A stretch of 64,000 nucleotides of DNA from Phytophthora sp. 'mugwort' (lineage: Eukaryota; Oomycota; Peronosporomycetes; Peronosporales; Peronosporaceae). The notes beneath the pieces are model-generated. The model saw only the letters and a program-made list of their open reading frames with translations. It was not told where the DNA came from and made no database searches. The position numbers were made by a program, and so were the translations under genes. Location: NCBI GenBank assembly GCA_033558025.1, contig JAUCEF010000003.1:744001-808000 (forward strand), given 5' to 3'. Positions 30,687-41,234 of the stretch are shown here, piece after piece. The number at the start of each line of letters is the position of its first letter. The stretch's first letter is position 1.

Positions 30687-30909
30687 TATAGTGGGGGGTT
30701 AGGAAACGAGAAGACCTTTCCCACTCACTGGGACATCGTTCTGCGATGCCGAGCTGGCAATAGGAGATAGCAGTTAGGAAACCATTGCCCGACCGATTGG
30801 CAGAGCCGAGCAGTGAGGATTACAGATTCTACCAAGTTAAGCTCAATACATTTTGGGCTTACCAGGAAGCGCCGGCTTCCCTAGGAGAGTTTCGCTCGGA
30901 CCTACTACA
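30687..30909 (+). repeat. 3' LTR of the second Gypsy element (223 bp)
   Basis: Same length as the 5' LTR; its second base has changed, so it begins TATAGTGG rather than TGTAGTGG. It ends CCTACTACA at 30909. Confidence 0.93.
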
Positions 30910-31744
30910 TTTCCGCAGACGCTAGGGTACGCCTTTTACTGGTGCAAGTCACTTGAGTTGCGGTGCACGTTTCAAATCTGGGATCCCAAAAGTCCAACAT
31001 ACTGAAGGAATCTAGAAGATTTGAGCATCGGATCAACTAGGTCAGCACACGGAGTTACTTTTTCCGTAAGTTATAGTTTATAACTCACGTCCGAAATGTG
31101 CTAATATCCGAACGAAGTGAAATAATACTGGAACATAAAGCAAGAACCACACACTTCGTTCTTAGAGCGAAATAATCGGCGTCGATAAAGTACGCATAAG
31201 AATGCCCTGTCCTAGAGACCCTCCCAGTGATATGCTTTCACAAATGTGAAAATTGCAATCCAGAGATTTATAGCATACAAACTGGGACATCATAATAACT
31301 GAGCTGAGTATACGCTTAATGCAGATCATACCACTACACTAACGGAAGTGCTGCTACAAACGCCACATAATCACGGATCAGGCTTCGTTATTGAGCCAGA
31401 GAGCACGTCTTGAACGCCTCAATTCAGCACCACGAAAGTGGATATAGTTTCAATGAATTTTCGAACTTGAGCTCGAGAGATCCACAGTTGACGTTGGTGT
31501 TATCGCATTGGGCTGATTGTGGCAGCGTTGGCGGATAGTAAGCGCTGAAGGTCAACTTAACACGTGGAAAAGAAGCAAAGGTAGTAGCTTCAGTTGTTTC
31601 AATTGCAAAATTGCTTTGTCCTGTACTCTGCGTATTTCAGCTGCATCTGGAATCAAGAAACGTTCGTGCGGTCTGATCATGGCGCTAGAGAAATGGTCGT
31701 GCAAAGTTGCGAAGTTGGCGGTAGAGCACGATTGAAGTCTGGAT
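30910..31744. other. 0.8 kb without recognisable features
   Basis: AT-rich text with no coding family seen on either strand. The only small frame (31517-31735 plus) has no domain. Confidence 0.5.
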
Positions 31745-32215
31745 ACTTTTAGATGTCCCAAGTACTCCTACTCTGGACGGTGGCAACCGCCTCGGGCGCG
31801 GCGAAGGGCGTCCGTTGACTGGAGATGGGTTGCGGGACCGGCTAGTCGTGGAGGATGAGCCCGGCTACTATTCGCGTCCCGATCGGGCCGACCTGTATCA
31901 GGTTGGTTGACGGGTCTACGGCCGTCCCTGAGGGCCTGCCCGGGTTAGGAGGTGGTCTACTGCACGAGGACGGTACCGCAAGGAGGTGCACATTGGGAGG
32001 AGGAGCCGCCTGAGTCTAAGACCTGCCTTGATGCTTGATGACAAGACGGAGAACGCTGCGTGAATGAAGCGAGCCTTTGGCTCGAAACGAGGACAAGGAT
32101 GGAAGAGATGAGGTGTGATGTCTGACGTGCGGGTAAATGTTGACGTGAGCTGCCGAGCGGCTGAAGAAAGTAAGAGGCCGTCGGCGAGGGAGTGCCGCCG
32201 CTGGTCCTAAGGGCT
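31745..32215 (+). other. GC-rich block with a possible coding relic
   Basis: Base composition rises sharply compared with both sides. The plus strand reads T-L-D-G-G-N-R-L-G-R-G-E-G-R-P-L-T-G in one frame and, after two stops, R-R-W-S-T-A-R-G-R-Y-R-K-E-V-H-I-G-R-R-S. Few stops and a consistent Arg/Gly style suggest an old coding or retrotransposon leader segment. I do not recognise it. Confidence 0.35.
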
Positions 32216-32364
32216 CAGTCGTGAATTTACCTGATCTTACATAAGTCGATAGTCTTTACATTTGCTTGTATTGGCTCCAGTGTCTTGGTGTGTCTGTTTC
32301 GCTAGTACTCATCCGCTCCATACGACGTGTCCGTCCATTTTCTGGACGACTCGCGACATAGCCA

Positions 32365-32408
32365 GTGTTCGCGAACGAACTTAAGTAATCAGTTTCGTTC
32401 GCGAACAC
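32365..32408. repeat. Perfect 15-bp inverted repeat with 14-bp loop
   Basis: GTGTTCGCGAACGAA at 32365-32379 pairs exactly with 32394-32408. Each arm also contains the palindrome TTCGCGAA. Confidence 0.85.
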
Positions 32409-32944
32409 ATTTGTATTCAAATGATTAATCGAAATATATAATTTGGGGCTCTTTTGCCACACGACTTTTGATGTTTCGTACCGGTCCGTATGGACCTCTA
32501 CAAATGACGACCACGATTGTCATTGGCTGAGAAAAATTTGAACCCAATGACAGCTACAGTGCTTACAGCAATTTAGTCTAAGTCAGACTAATTCATGTGA
32601 GCAGGTTTCCAGTGAACTCACACAATTTAGTCTGGTACCAAGACATGCAGACTAATTCTGAACATAGACTAATTTTGAACTCCTAAATTAGTCTGACCTT
32701 TCAATGGAGTTGCAGTGTATTATATGCAATATGTAAAGCTGGTCTAAACCAGCGCTTCGTCACACATTTTGTTCATTTTCACAGTGCCGTCACACCCGTG
32801 ATGAGCCTCCTCTTCCAGGCTACCATCACCACACGCGTGTATCCTCATCGGATGCTGGTGCTTCTGCATCATCCTCTGTATTGCCTCCAAATTCGAGTGG
32901 ATACTTCTTCACGATCTCCTGTAAGTATGGAAATAACTGGTTGT

Positions 32945-34152
32945 AGACCAGGTCGCGTCAACACCAAGCGGTAAACCGCAGCGCATCATCCCTTTGCGTG
33001 CGTAGTTGATTCCATTCTTGTCGCGCTGTTGGTTCACCTCTTTGACCGCAGCTACTGCCAGCTTGAAAACAAAACTTCCCGGGATTCTTTATTTCCCGAA
33101 TAGCTTCCATCCTTTCGTGCTTTGTTTTGCCACTCTTTATCTTCGATGAGCTCGATCTTTTTCTCGTTCCACATCCGCGACCACAAATCCTTGATTTCGC
33201 ATTACGAACGAGTCTGCACGCTGACATAAGTCGGTGGCTTTGGCGGGCAAATAATGCAGGCGAGCGTTCCGACGTTCATCTTGGCACTCGTACCATCTAG
33301 ATGGCCTGAGCAGTTGTCCAAGAAGATAGTCGTCTGGTGGCCGTTCGGGATCCGCAGACACTACTCGTCTCTCGGTAAGGTATTCACGAAACAGACGCTG
33401 GTCCATCCTCCCCTTCGGTCCCGTACGATAGCAAACACCGGTAATATCGTCAGAAACGCCTCGAATCGGGTAGCTTCGGTTTGCTTTGGTAAAAATCATC
33501 ATCATCGGGGGGGGGGGGTATATGGCTGCTGGCACCACCGGATACACTGACAACCATTGTCATCCCCTCTCCACCCGATACGACATCGGCGTACTTGACT
33601 TGCTTCTCTCCTACAAATCCAAGGGTCTTGTTGTTATCACAATTGATGACGAAGTGCGTTTCGTCGATGTTCACGACTGCATTCTCATCCAACTTCCCGC
33701 TCTCAAAGTCACATATAAGCTGGCCCAAACGAGAGGCTACTTCCTTCTCAATCTGGGCGTGCTTTTCCTGGCTGACTTGGCGCTTCCCCGTTTGCGCGTA
33801 ACACAATCTCGTGCTTCACCATGAACACTTGCACCTATCTCGCAGTAATCTTCGACATTAGAAGTGAACCATCAGCATCCACTGATGTTCTATCATAGAC
33901 TGCGGTTGGCGTTCGAAATAGTTTGAGCCAACTTGACGAAGCAGGGTAGCGTCGAATTTGAGACCGGCCTTTCTCGACTGGCGTTCCGCAGAAATGATGC
34001 ATCGAAGCGCTGTAATTCGGGCACAGGTGGACTCTACCCACCGTCTCTCTACAGCCTCCGCGAAGCGAAGAGCTGGCGACGTCGCTGTGCATTATTGTCT
34101 GTCGTATTTGCTGAGACTTTTCCTTCGTGACTGGCTCCCGAGTCTCTACCAT
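32945..34152 (-). pseudogene. pogo-like DDE transposase of the AGACTAATT element, disabled
   Basis: Minus-strand reading. A degenerate N-terminal half (33835-34152) is followed by the 33450-33806 frame with A-V-V-N-I-D-E-T-H-F-V-I-N (first catalytic Asp) and K-Y-A-D-V-V-S-G-G-E-G-M-T. The 33137-33553 frame then gives V-C-Y-R-T-G-P-K-G-R-M-D-Q-R. In a further frame near 33310 comes I-F-L-D-N-C-S-G-H, the second Asp. The C-terminal basic part is in 32958-33227. At least three frameshifts are needed to read it through. A G12 tract (33507-33518) sits exactly where one frame gives way to the next and encodes the P-P-P-P run. The family excises and inserts its element; this copy cannot. Confidence 0.82.
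33507..33518 (+). repeat. G12 homopolymer inside the transposase relic
   Basis: Twelve G after (ATC)-type repeats, at a frame change of the transposase. Confidence 0.9.
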
Positions 34153-34375
34153 GTCCTGACTGGTAACGCTTGCTCCTCGGTTATACCAAAAGGAGAGTCT
34201 ATTTCTGGATGATCTGGATACAATTCTTAATTTTGGTTACGAAGGAAAGTTGTATGAAATCAGGAAAAACCGAGTAAACTAAATGCGATAGAATGATAAT
34301 GGGAAGTTGAAGTTGGGCAAACAAAAACAAATGGGTAGCTGAAATGTGAAGGATGAAATAAAAGGGTAAAACCTC

Positions 34376-34547
34376 GTGCTCATTTGGTACCGACACTCAT
34401 CCACCCCAAATCGAAGACAGAAAGAAAAGCATATCTCTGGCGCCTTGCGCCTCAGTCATGTGCCAAATAATCGTCACACGCGGGGATTCGAACTCAGATC
34501 ATGGGATTGATCGGGCAAAACCTAAACCACTTCACCCAAATGAGCAC
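34376..34547 (-). repeat. tRNA-like (SINE-like) unit closed by a 12-bp stem
   Basis: GTGCTCATTTGG at 34376-34387 is the exact reverse complement of 34536-34547. Read on the minus strand from 34547, the first 75 bases resemble a tRNA: a D-arm-like GTGAAGTGGTTTAGG (A box) and a T-arm-like GAGTTCGAATCCC (B box, about 34487-34500). The T stem is imperfect and a canonical cloverleaf does not form, so it is not called a tRNA gene. It may be a tRNA-derived SINE or a structured RNA of 172 nt. Confidence 0.45.
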
Positions 34548-34834
34548 AACATCGTGCAGACTAATTTTGAGCTCAGACTAATTTCGAATCGGTTCAATGC
34601 TCAAGCACATGAATCAGTCTGATATAGACTAATATGAACATAGACTCGACCTCAGAAGATACTTTTCGGAGAGGTTTATAAAGGCTGGCATAGTTCCCAT
34701 TGGGCTCCGAGCTCGCGATGGCCTTTTCGCAGTTTCGAGGCCCCGAACACCTCAACTAGCAAAATAATTGTTGGTTTCGGTGCACATTTTGTAGGATGGG
34801 TATTGGTCGGTAGGGCACTTCACGTTATCTGTTG

Positions 34835-35920
34835 GCTTTTAGGTTTTTACACTTATTGATGCACGAATACGCGTATTGTCCGGTACATCCTCGTCCTCAA
34901 GGACAGGATGAGCGGGTACTTCGAACTGATTGCATGCACGAGCGCTGGCGCAGACCAGACATACCGCAGTCTCCTGGACAGGTTCAAACGGTTCGGGTCG
35001 TCCTCCTGTGGGTTTCGGATGATGGGACTCACTACAAGAACAAAACGTCGTCAAGAAGCGGATACGCGCACGTGGTGGGCATCACCACTTTACGACAGTC
35101 TATACGTCGTGGCTAAGGCACGGGCGAAGTCGTCAATGGAGAGATTTTGAAGAGTGTGAACGCTTTGTTGAGCGAACGTCGGCTCCATTTTGGAGACTCC
35201 ACAGATATTTGGCCCGCTGTGCAGACGGCTCTGAACGCGATGCTGGTCGACCGGCTCAGAGGACAGCCACCCATCATTTCGTTACGGTTCTACTCGGTGG
35301 TACGCAGCTTCGCAGTATCCTGCATCCATGCGAACTGTTGGCCACATCTATTGAGTGGATTGGCAACTCAGTACAACACCCCTTAATCGATGCTAGACCG
35401 GCGCTCGATGCTATGCAACTTGAGATGACGACGCGCCGCAAGGGAGCGCCACACACAGCGACAGGGTATCCCTTACCCAAGTTCAGCGAGGGTGATTTCG
35501 TGCTGGTTGCAACGGCAACAGGCCGCAGCGGCCACAAGCTCGCGCTGAGCTGACGAGGACTCAAGCGTATCGTTCGCTCTCAATGACTATACGTTCGAGA
35601 TCCAGGACATTGTCGCGCCATTCGCCACCTCTATCCGCCACCCTTTCCGGTTGCAGATCTATCGGGATGCTGCACGTAGACGGGTCTAGGAGTTGCAAGA
35701 ACTGGCCATCTATGGGGGAGGCGGGCATCTAGTCGAAGCTCTCCGATAGAGCCGCCTGAGCCCAGCGAAGCATCGCTGAGAAAACGAGGTTAAATGGGGT
35801 GGCCTCGATGAGATTGAGGCGTCGTGGGAGTCCCGGAGACTATCAAGGAAGACGTCCCGACGCTTTTCGACGCTTTTTTAAGCGCAACCTGACGATTACG
35901 CTCGCCTGACATGGCGCGTG
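34835..35920 (+). pseudogene. Ty3/Gypsy integrase and chromodomain fragment
   Basis: Plus-strand remains in several frames. The integrase core is Y-I-L-V-L-K-D-R-M-S-G-Y-F-E-L at about 34885, then V-N-A-L-L-S-E-R-R-L-H-F-G-D near 35155 and W-P-A-V-Q-T-A-L-N-A-M. The C-terminal region F-S-E-G-D-F-V-L-V-A-T-A-T-G-R-S-G-H is at about 35480-35535. A chromodomain relic (V-K-W-G-G-L-D-E-I-E-A-S-W-E) is near 35790-35835. RT, RNase H and LTRs are absent, so this is a 3' fragment of an element from another Gypsy lineage than the one at 25.7 kb (by eye). The left edge starts within 200 bp of the AGACTAATT element. Confidence 0.85.
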
Positions 35921-37377
35921 CCCTCCAATCGCCGGACCAAGCGACATCGCCACCCACCCCGCCCCCTTTCTCTCACGTCACCAACGAACGTCTCGCCGCG
36001 TGACGAATGAGTAGTACATTTATGTTTGTAGCTGCGCTCTGTCTGGAGAGTGGAGTGATCCGCCTAGATGCACCTGGCTGCCTCTGCGAAAGTCCCACCA
36101 ATTGGGCTCGCAAAGCGATCGGCGATTGAAGATTGCCCGGAAGGTACTTCAACTCAAGGTAATTCAACGCTGTTTCGGAAACCGTAGTTTTAGTGCAAGT
36201 TCCAGGCAGCGTGACAGTCGAATTTGCTGTCTGAAAGAGCATATCCGTTGTGGACGCACTTCAGGCCGAACGCCACTTAAAGGCCTCAAAACAATCCCCG
36301 AAAACAAGAATTGAAGACGACGACAGCAACTGCACATTACAGTACGGCACTAGCGTAGGTGCTATCATTGAGACAGCATGTGCAGGGGTCGCATGCGGGA
36401 CCAGAGCGGCAGCACATCACGTTTGCACGTAACCCATTGGAGGCAAAGAGAAACACGAAATCCGCGCTAAATTAACGCCGCCCGTTGTCAAAGAAAACGG
36501 TTTTGGCATTGCTGGGATAGAGGTGCAACAATTCGGTGGTGAATGAATTGGAGTCATGATTTGTTTCAGAGCAAGGGGAATACCGAAACCCAGTATTAAA
36601 TTGGAGAAAGAGCGTGTTGGAAATTGAGCTGCATTCAAGATTGAAGGATTAACCCGCAATACCCTAACAACCCGTTATTGTTGGCAGATTGTTACGGTAC
36701 TTTAAAAGACTACCAAATCCGGTATTTATAAAAGCATGCATTATTGCACATCATTATATAGCTCTGCTCAATATAAGACGATTTATCCCGGTTCCTACTT
36801 CATGTAGGCTAGTGATAGAGCGCAATGGCTCGTTGAAAACGATGTCTCTGGCAAGATTTGACACGCTAAGCTTTGCCGGAGGGAGAAGCGCATCCCACAC
36901 TAACAAAGCATAGGGAAAGAGTCGAGCACCTTATTCAACACTGGTCACTTGATCCAGCTTGGCGGCGATTCGGCTCGCCTTTTCATGCCTTATCCTCGCG
37001 CCTCCTTCTGATTTTTTGGCTCTTGAGCAGTACCTGCCACTCCCACGCTTGGCAACCAGTTGGCGCTGAAAAATGCATAAACGATAAATACTTAAGCCGA
37101 TTTCGGGTCGAAACTTGACATCGTCGCTTACATCGATCTACAACTGTTTCTAAGCTATAACATTGTCAGTCCACTTGTCGTCGGCACTAACAGGTGCTCC
37201 AAATTTCATAGCGATATGATACGTCCTTGATAGGGCCTACGTACAGACCCTGCGGTAGGTTAGGAGCAATGCGACTTAAGTAACCCTCCAATTTCATATC
37301 GCTGATAGACTCTATCCTATCGTATTTAATAGCGAAAAAATGCGAGGATCCTTGGAGGATCTAACAATGCCATTACG
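35921..37377. other. 1.45 kb without a recognisable gene
   Basis: Short frames only. Near 37200-37290 the phrases CAAATTTCATAGCGATATGA and CAATTTCATATCGCTGATAG form an imperfect direct repeat. Nothing else is supported. Confidence 0.5.
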
Positions 37378-37680
37378 TCACTGCCATAGCACAGAGACGC
37401 AGGCAGCATGGCTCATGGAAGGGACATACAGACATCTACGCACTGCACGCTGTAGGTGGGGTGACGGGTGCAAGAATGTAGGAAGTCTCCCCCATCCACT
37501 TCGCTCCCCCCCTGGATCACCCCCGCCTACGCAATCAACGTGTCGCTCACTTTGAAACGTGATTGTGTTTTTGTGGTTCATGTCGACATAAATCGAAGTC
37601 TGGTCCATGTTGAAAAGATGCTCGTATCCCTGTAATCCGGAGCTGGTCTCCAGCTTGTACCGCATATAGTGTCCAAACGC
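37378..37680 (-). pseudogene. Fragment of a pogo-type transposase
   Basis: The minus-strand frame reads Y-E-H-L-F-N-M-D-Q-T-S-I-Y-V-D-M-N-H-K-N-T, the first catalytic Asp region of pogo/Tigger enzymes, then R-H-V-D-C-V. After that the text becomes Gly/Pro-rich and no longer matches. About 40 residues are informative; the rest of the gene is missing. Confidence 0.65.
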
Positions 37681-37692
37681 ATCCGCTACGAT

Positions 37693-37981
37693 CTACAATA
37701 ATAGTACAAATACACAATTAAACCCGCAATTACTAAGCATTCAATAAGCAGCTGTAAACATATAAAAATAATATAAAAAAGAATAGTACCAGGAATTCCC
37801 ATCTCTTCAAACGTCCCTTGTGAGTGGTCTTGCGAATCGAGCTACAGTAATAGTACGAATACACAATTAAACCAGCAATTGTTAAGGATTCAATAAACAA
37901 GTGTAAAACATGAAGATAAGAATTAATCAAATAGTACGTGGAAATCTCATCTCTCCCTTGTGAACGATCATGCGAATCGAT
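37693..37981. repeat. Imperfect tandem duplication, units of about 149 and 140 bp
   Basis: Both units start ctaca-taatagtac and proceed through acacaattaaac, cattcaataa or gattcaataa, and end in cttgtga and tgcgaatcga. Units begin at 37693 and 37842. It directly follows the pogo fragment. Confidence 0.8.
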
Positions 37982-38464
37982 AGGCGATGCTTCGCATGCG
38001 AAAGCAACGGAGGTATTAGATGGTGGCCGCCTCGGAGTGTCCCTCGAGAAACTCAGGTTCGAGCTTGATGCTCATCATGAGCAGACACCGTATCGTAACA
38101 ACGCGCACCTTGTTTCACCGCATGTCTTCGACCCAATTAACAATGACATACAAAATATAAATAACGTCTTACCGCTCCTCGAGGTCAGGAAACCGGATCT
38201 AGGGGGTCAGGCATCCTTGCTTCAGTACTGTGCTTTCCGAAGCAACCGCTGCAATCTCATCGAGCCGTTTTTTCCATGCGCGGTGGCAGATGCTGGCCTT
38301 GGCAAGGGAGCTGGACACGCCTTCGGAGACCGTGGTATTGGCGGTGGGTGTAGTTGTGAAGGGCAGTTTTTTGTGATATGAGTTCTGTCACCAGTCCAGT
38401 CATTCTGGGAACCATGTTCATCACTTTTTTTTTCAATGTTGACTTTTTTTTACGTCACTAACAT
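37982..38464. other. Spacer with poly-T tracts
   Basis: A 147-codon plus-strand frame (37938-38381) shows no domain. T tracts lie at 38428 and 38447. No feature recognised. Confidence 0.45.
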
Positions 38465-39709
38465 TCTAATTCTTACTAAGGTTGCATGAAATGCGTACTA
38501 TCCGGTACTTGCGTCTGCTACGCCCTCGACCATAGTACGGAAGTCAAATTGTAGTAGCTCGTTTGGCTTCGTGGCCCTCAGTGTCTTGCAATGCGGGCGA
38601 GGAATACGACATCCAGAAGTTGTCATACAATGTAGGCACTCGTTCACAAACGTAGATACGCCGGCTTCCAGCGTTTTCCAGTAATATTGTAGCGTTCAGC
38701 GGTTTGATAGGCGTTTCAGCGCCGCGATGGCCACTCACCCTGGCGTTGGCTACTACGTAAAGACGCTGCTGACACTCGGCAGCACTCGAGGGATCCACGC
38801 CATCACATCCCAACTAGCATCAACTTCGCCTCATATCCCAAATAGCGCCGTCTAAGTCTTCACTTCCAGCCCCCTCAGCGGCTTAGCAGGTCACCCCACG
38901 TGTTGACCTCGCCGGGTACGTGCTCGATAACGTTCTTAAAGGCCGTTAAAGACGCCGCCTAGGGCTGGAGCTTATCCGCCCGGTAGCGGATCATAGCCCC
39001 GTCTGTCGCATAAGGGTTGGCCTAGTGGCGATGGTCTGTGTACAGCCGAAAATCCTTTTGGTCACAATATCCAGCCGGTGCGTCGCCTCCACACTCGTCA
39101 ACGCTTCCTTTTCTATAGTTAACCCCCGGCAGCAGTTAGCTGCGCCAACGAAACGCCCGCTCTGGAACGCCAACGGTGATTCTGCTCTACCAGCGGGAGC
39201 TCCACATCGGCGGGTTAGAGTTGGCTGAGAATCGCGCCCCGAGTGCTCAGACGTCGCCTTCATGTGCACCAGTGGCATCATCCAGAAGCAAAAGAAACAC
39301 GAAACGCCTCCAAACTGCTAAGCGCGGCCTCGCCCCAGCTTATATCTCCAGGCCGGACTCTTGACAGCTTAACTTTTTCTTGAGCCCGCGTGATGCGCGG
39401 CACGTTTCAGCGCATCATATAGCTTGACCATGACGCGGGTGAATTCCGGAATGCTCTGTCCCATCCAGTTCACCGCACACAGGAACTGCTGTGGTTCCCC
39501 TTCTGTCGTTGGCAGCTGCATGTCAACCACAGCATGGATGCTCTCCAGGCGTGCATCACGTCATCCGAGCTCATCCTTTCGCATCACTTAACCTCTCTGG
39601 GGAAGAACTGATACTTCTATGCATGGAGCTTAAGTCCCAATTGCTCGCAACGTCTCAGCACCGCGTCTAACGCGTCCAACATCGCATAATCATCTTCGGC
39701 GAACCCTAG
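38465..39709 (-). pseudogene. Reverse transcriptase C-terminal half, RNase H and integrase start of the third Gypsy element
   Basis: From 39709 the minus strand reads L-G-F-A-E-D-D-Y-A-M-L-D-A-L-D-A-V-L, continuing the RT palm, then L-G-L-K-L-H and Q-Q-F-L-C-A-V-N-W-M (about 39480). RNase H is at 38900-39250 (T-I-E-K-E-A-L, then in another frame L-Y-T-D-H-R-H and H-V-P-G-E-V-N-T-W-G-D-L-L-S-R). The integrase zinc region is near 38600-38760 (A-R-V-S-G-H-R-G-A-E-T, E-C-L-H-C) and the first strand of the core is L-Q-F-D-F near 38530. Stops and at least three frameshifts are present. The copy ends about 38465. Confidence 0.87.
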
Positions 39710-40164
39710 AATGGGCTGCTCCGGAAAACCTATTTTGCTCTTTTGGTCGGACTTTGCTGACATAGACAATCCCGTGGCAGCTGCAAAAGTAGACGCTAGA
39801 GGTCTCGCTTTGCGAGGTCCCGCTCCCTGCGCAACAGACAGACCAAATTAACGGCAGGCGCTTCACAGCAAGAGTTTCCAGGTCTGGCAGTCGAGCAACT
39901 ACGCGGCTCCAACTTAGAAGCTCATGCCGCCACTGCGTAAGCCTCCGACAACGACACGCGGCACGCACGTCGTTCGTCCGTCTCGCAACCGAACCAGGTG
40001 CGAGGAGGAGGTGGCAGATCCCAGCGAGCTCGACCAAAGAGATGAAGCAAAAGACCTGGAGACCCATCCATCAGCAGCAGTTGACGGTGCAGGTCGCATG
40101 ATATCTAGCGGCTGGGCGGCTGTCTCCTCGCTCGAACTGAAGCGCTCCAGCTCGCCGCGTCCAG

Positions 40165-41040
40165 GTGATGGAGGACTTCAGCACTTTGCAGGACGGAGAC
40201 ATAGAAGGCATCGACCTGATGTACGATGAGGTCGGTATCGCGACCGCCTTCCAGGCTACGGGTTCGGGCACGGCTGCTTTGCCGAACACTGAAGGGGCAG
40301 TGCCAAGAGTGTACCAACGAAGAAGTGGAAACAGGCTCCATCCTATGCAACTAGAGCCACCGGACTCACGGCTCATGAGCTTAAAGTGATGCTATATTTG
40401 CTCGTAAAGTTGAAGCCTATCGCTCGCAACGAGTGGGAGACAGTCGCCCACCTTCACAATGAGGTTTGTCCTGGGGTCGAGCGTACTATCGAGAGCCTCC
40501 GCAACAAAGGTTCTCGCGGATGTACAAACCAATAGGGTACCGACAATCCTCATATCCCGCCAAACGTCGAGCGAGCAATTCGAATAGCGGAAGAAATCAC
40601 CGATCGTGCTGATGAAGCACAAGGTGATGACATCCCGGAGGAGACTTCAACTCTCTTTAATAGCGATGAAGAAGCGACCGTTGAAGATAAAGTCCAGCCG
40701 TTAGCTCCCCGCCCGCTGGTTGCTCCACGTATCCGTGCAACTAGTAAAGGGGATGGAGATATATTGGCAATCACACAGGCAGTTATTTGCACGAGCCGGA
40801 GCAACGCAAGTTCGATCGAGAGCAAGCTCGCTTACTGCGAGAAGAAGAGCATCCGCGTCGGGAGGAAGAACGTCGTCGCCGCGAAGAAGACGGGGATGAT
40901 GAAATGCGCCGCTACAAACGCGAACAGGAAGATCGTGTACGCGAGCGTAAAGAGCGTCGACAGGAGCGACTCAGTATCGTGAGCAGAGCCTGCGCTTCCT
41001 CGAAATGTTAGGGATGGTTGTGACTGGCAAGGTGAAGAAC
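40165..41040 (+). pseudogene. Myb/SANT-like second protein of the Harbinger element
   Basis: The reading begins M-E-D-F-S-T-L-Q-D-G-D-I-E-G at 40165 region. A SANT-like segment follows at about 40330-40560 (G-L-T-A-H-E-L-K-V-M-L-Y-L-L-V-K, then A-R-N-E-W-E-T-V-A-H and R-T-I-E-S-L-R-N-K). Then come D-N-P-H-I-P-P-N-V-E-R-A-I-R and a highly charged coiled coil at 40790-40960 (R-R-E-E-E-R-R-R-R-E-E-D). In PIF/Harbinger elements such a protein carries the transposase to the nucleus and helps it bind the ends. Frameshifts near 40385, 40510 and 40785 break it. Confidence 0.75.
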
Positions 41041-41234
41041 TCAGCCAACGGAGGAAGAGTTGAAGAGAAGTAGTTTATTGATAATGGTGTTCCCGTTCAC
41101 TGCGTCTGAGCTCCGGTATGTAGACAGAATGGATTTGGTTCATTCCAACAAACCTAGCGCGAAGATTGAAGGCTAGTACGCCGGGCTCAAAAATCAATCT
41201 TTTTCTCCTCTCTCTTCATATACAAATCGGTCTT

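Larger units (their letters stand above)
25675..30909 (+). mobile_element. Full-length Ty3/Gypsy retrotransposon with both LTRs, inactivated
   Basis: Two 223-bp LTRs bound a 4.8-kb interior with gag, CCHC knuckle, protease, reverse transcriptase, RNase H, integrase and chromodomain in order on the plus strand. The flanks carry CTTCC (25670-25674) and TTTCC (30910-30914), a 5-bp target duplication with one later change. A purine-rich tract (GGGAGGGCAG, 30677-30686) precedes the 3' LTR. All coding parts contain stops or frameshifts, so this copy is dead. Confidence 0.95.
32569..34648 (-). mobile_element. pogo-like DNA transposon with AGACTAATT subterminal repeats
   Basis: Clusters of AGACTAATT and its complement lie at 32569-32700 and 34556-34648 and are arranged as inverted copies. 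On the left TTTAGTCTAAGTCAGACTAA is followed by TTCATGTG; read inward from the right end there is TATTAGTCTATATCAGACTG followed by ATTCATGTG. Between them is a minus-strand transposase relic and a tRNA-like insert. Exact outer ends are not certain. Confidence 0.75.

Noticed and set aside
34480..34547. A tRNA gene on the minus strand
   Set aside because: B box is good but the T stem and D arm do not pair properly; recorded as tRNA-like only.
37938..38381. 147-codon plus-strand frame
   Set aside because: No domain, and the start lies inside the tandem duplication.
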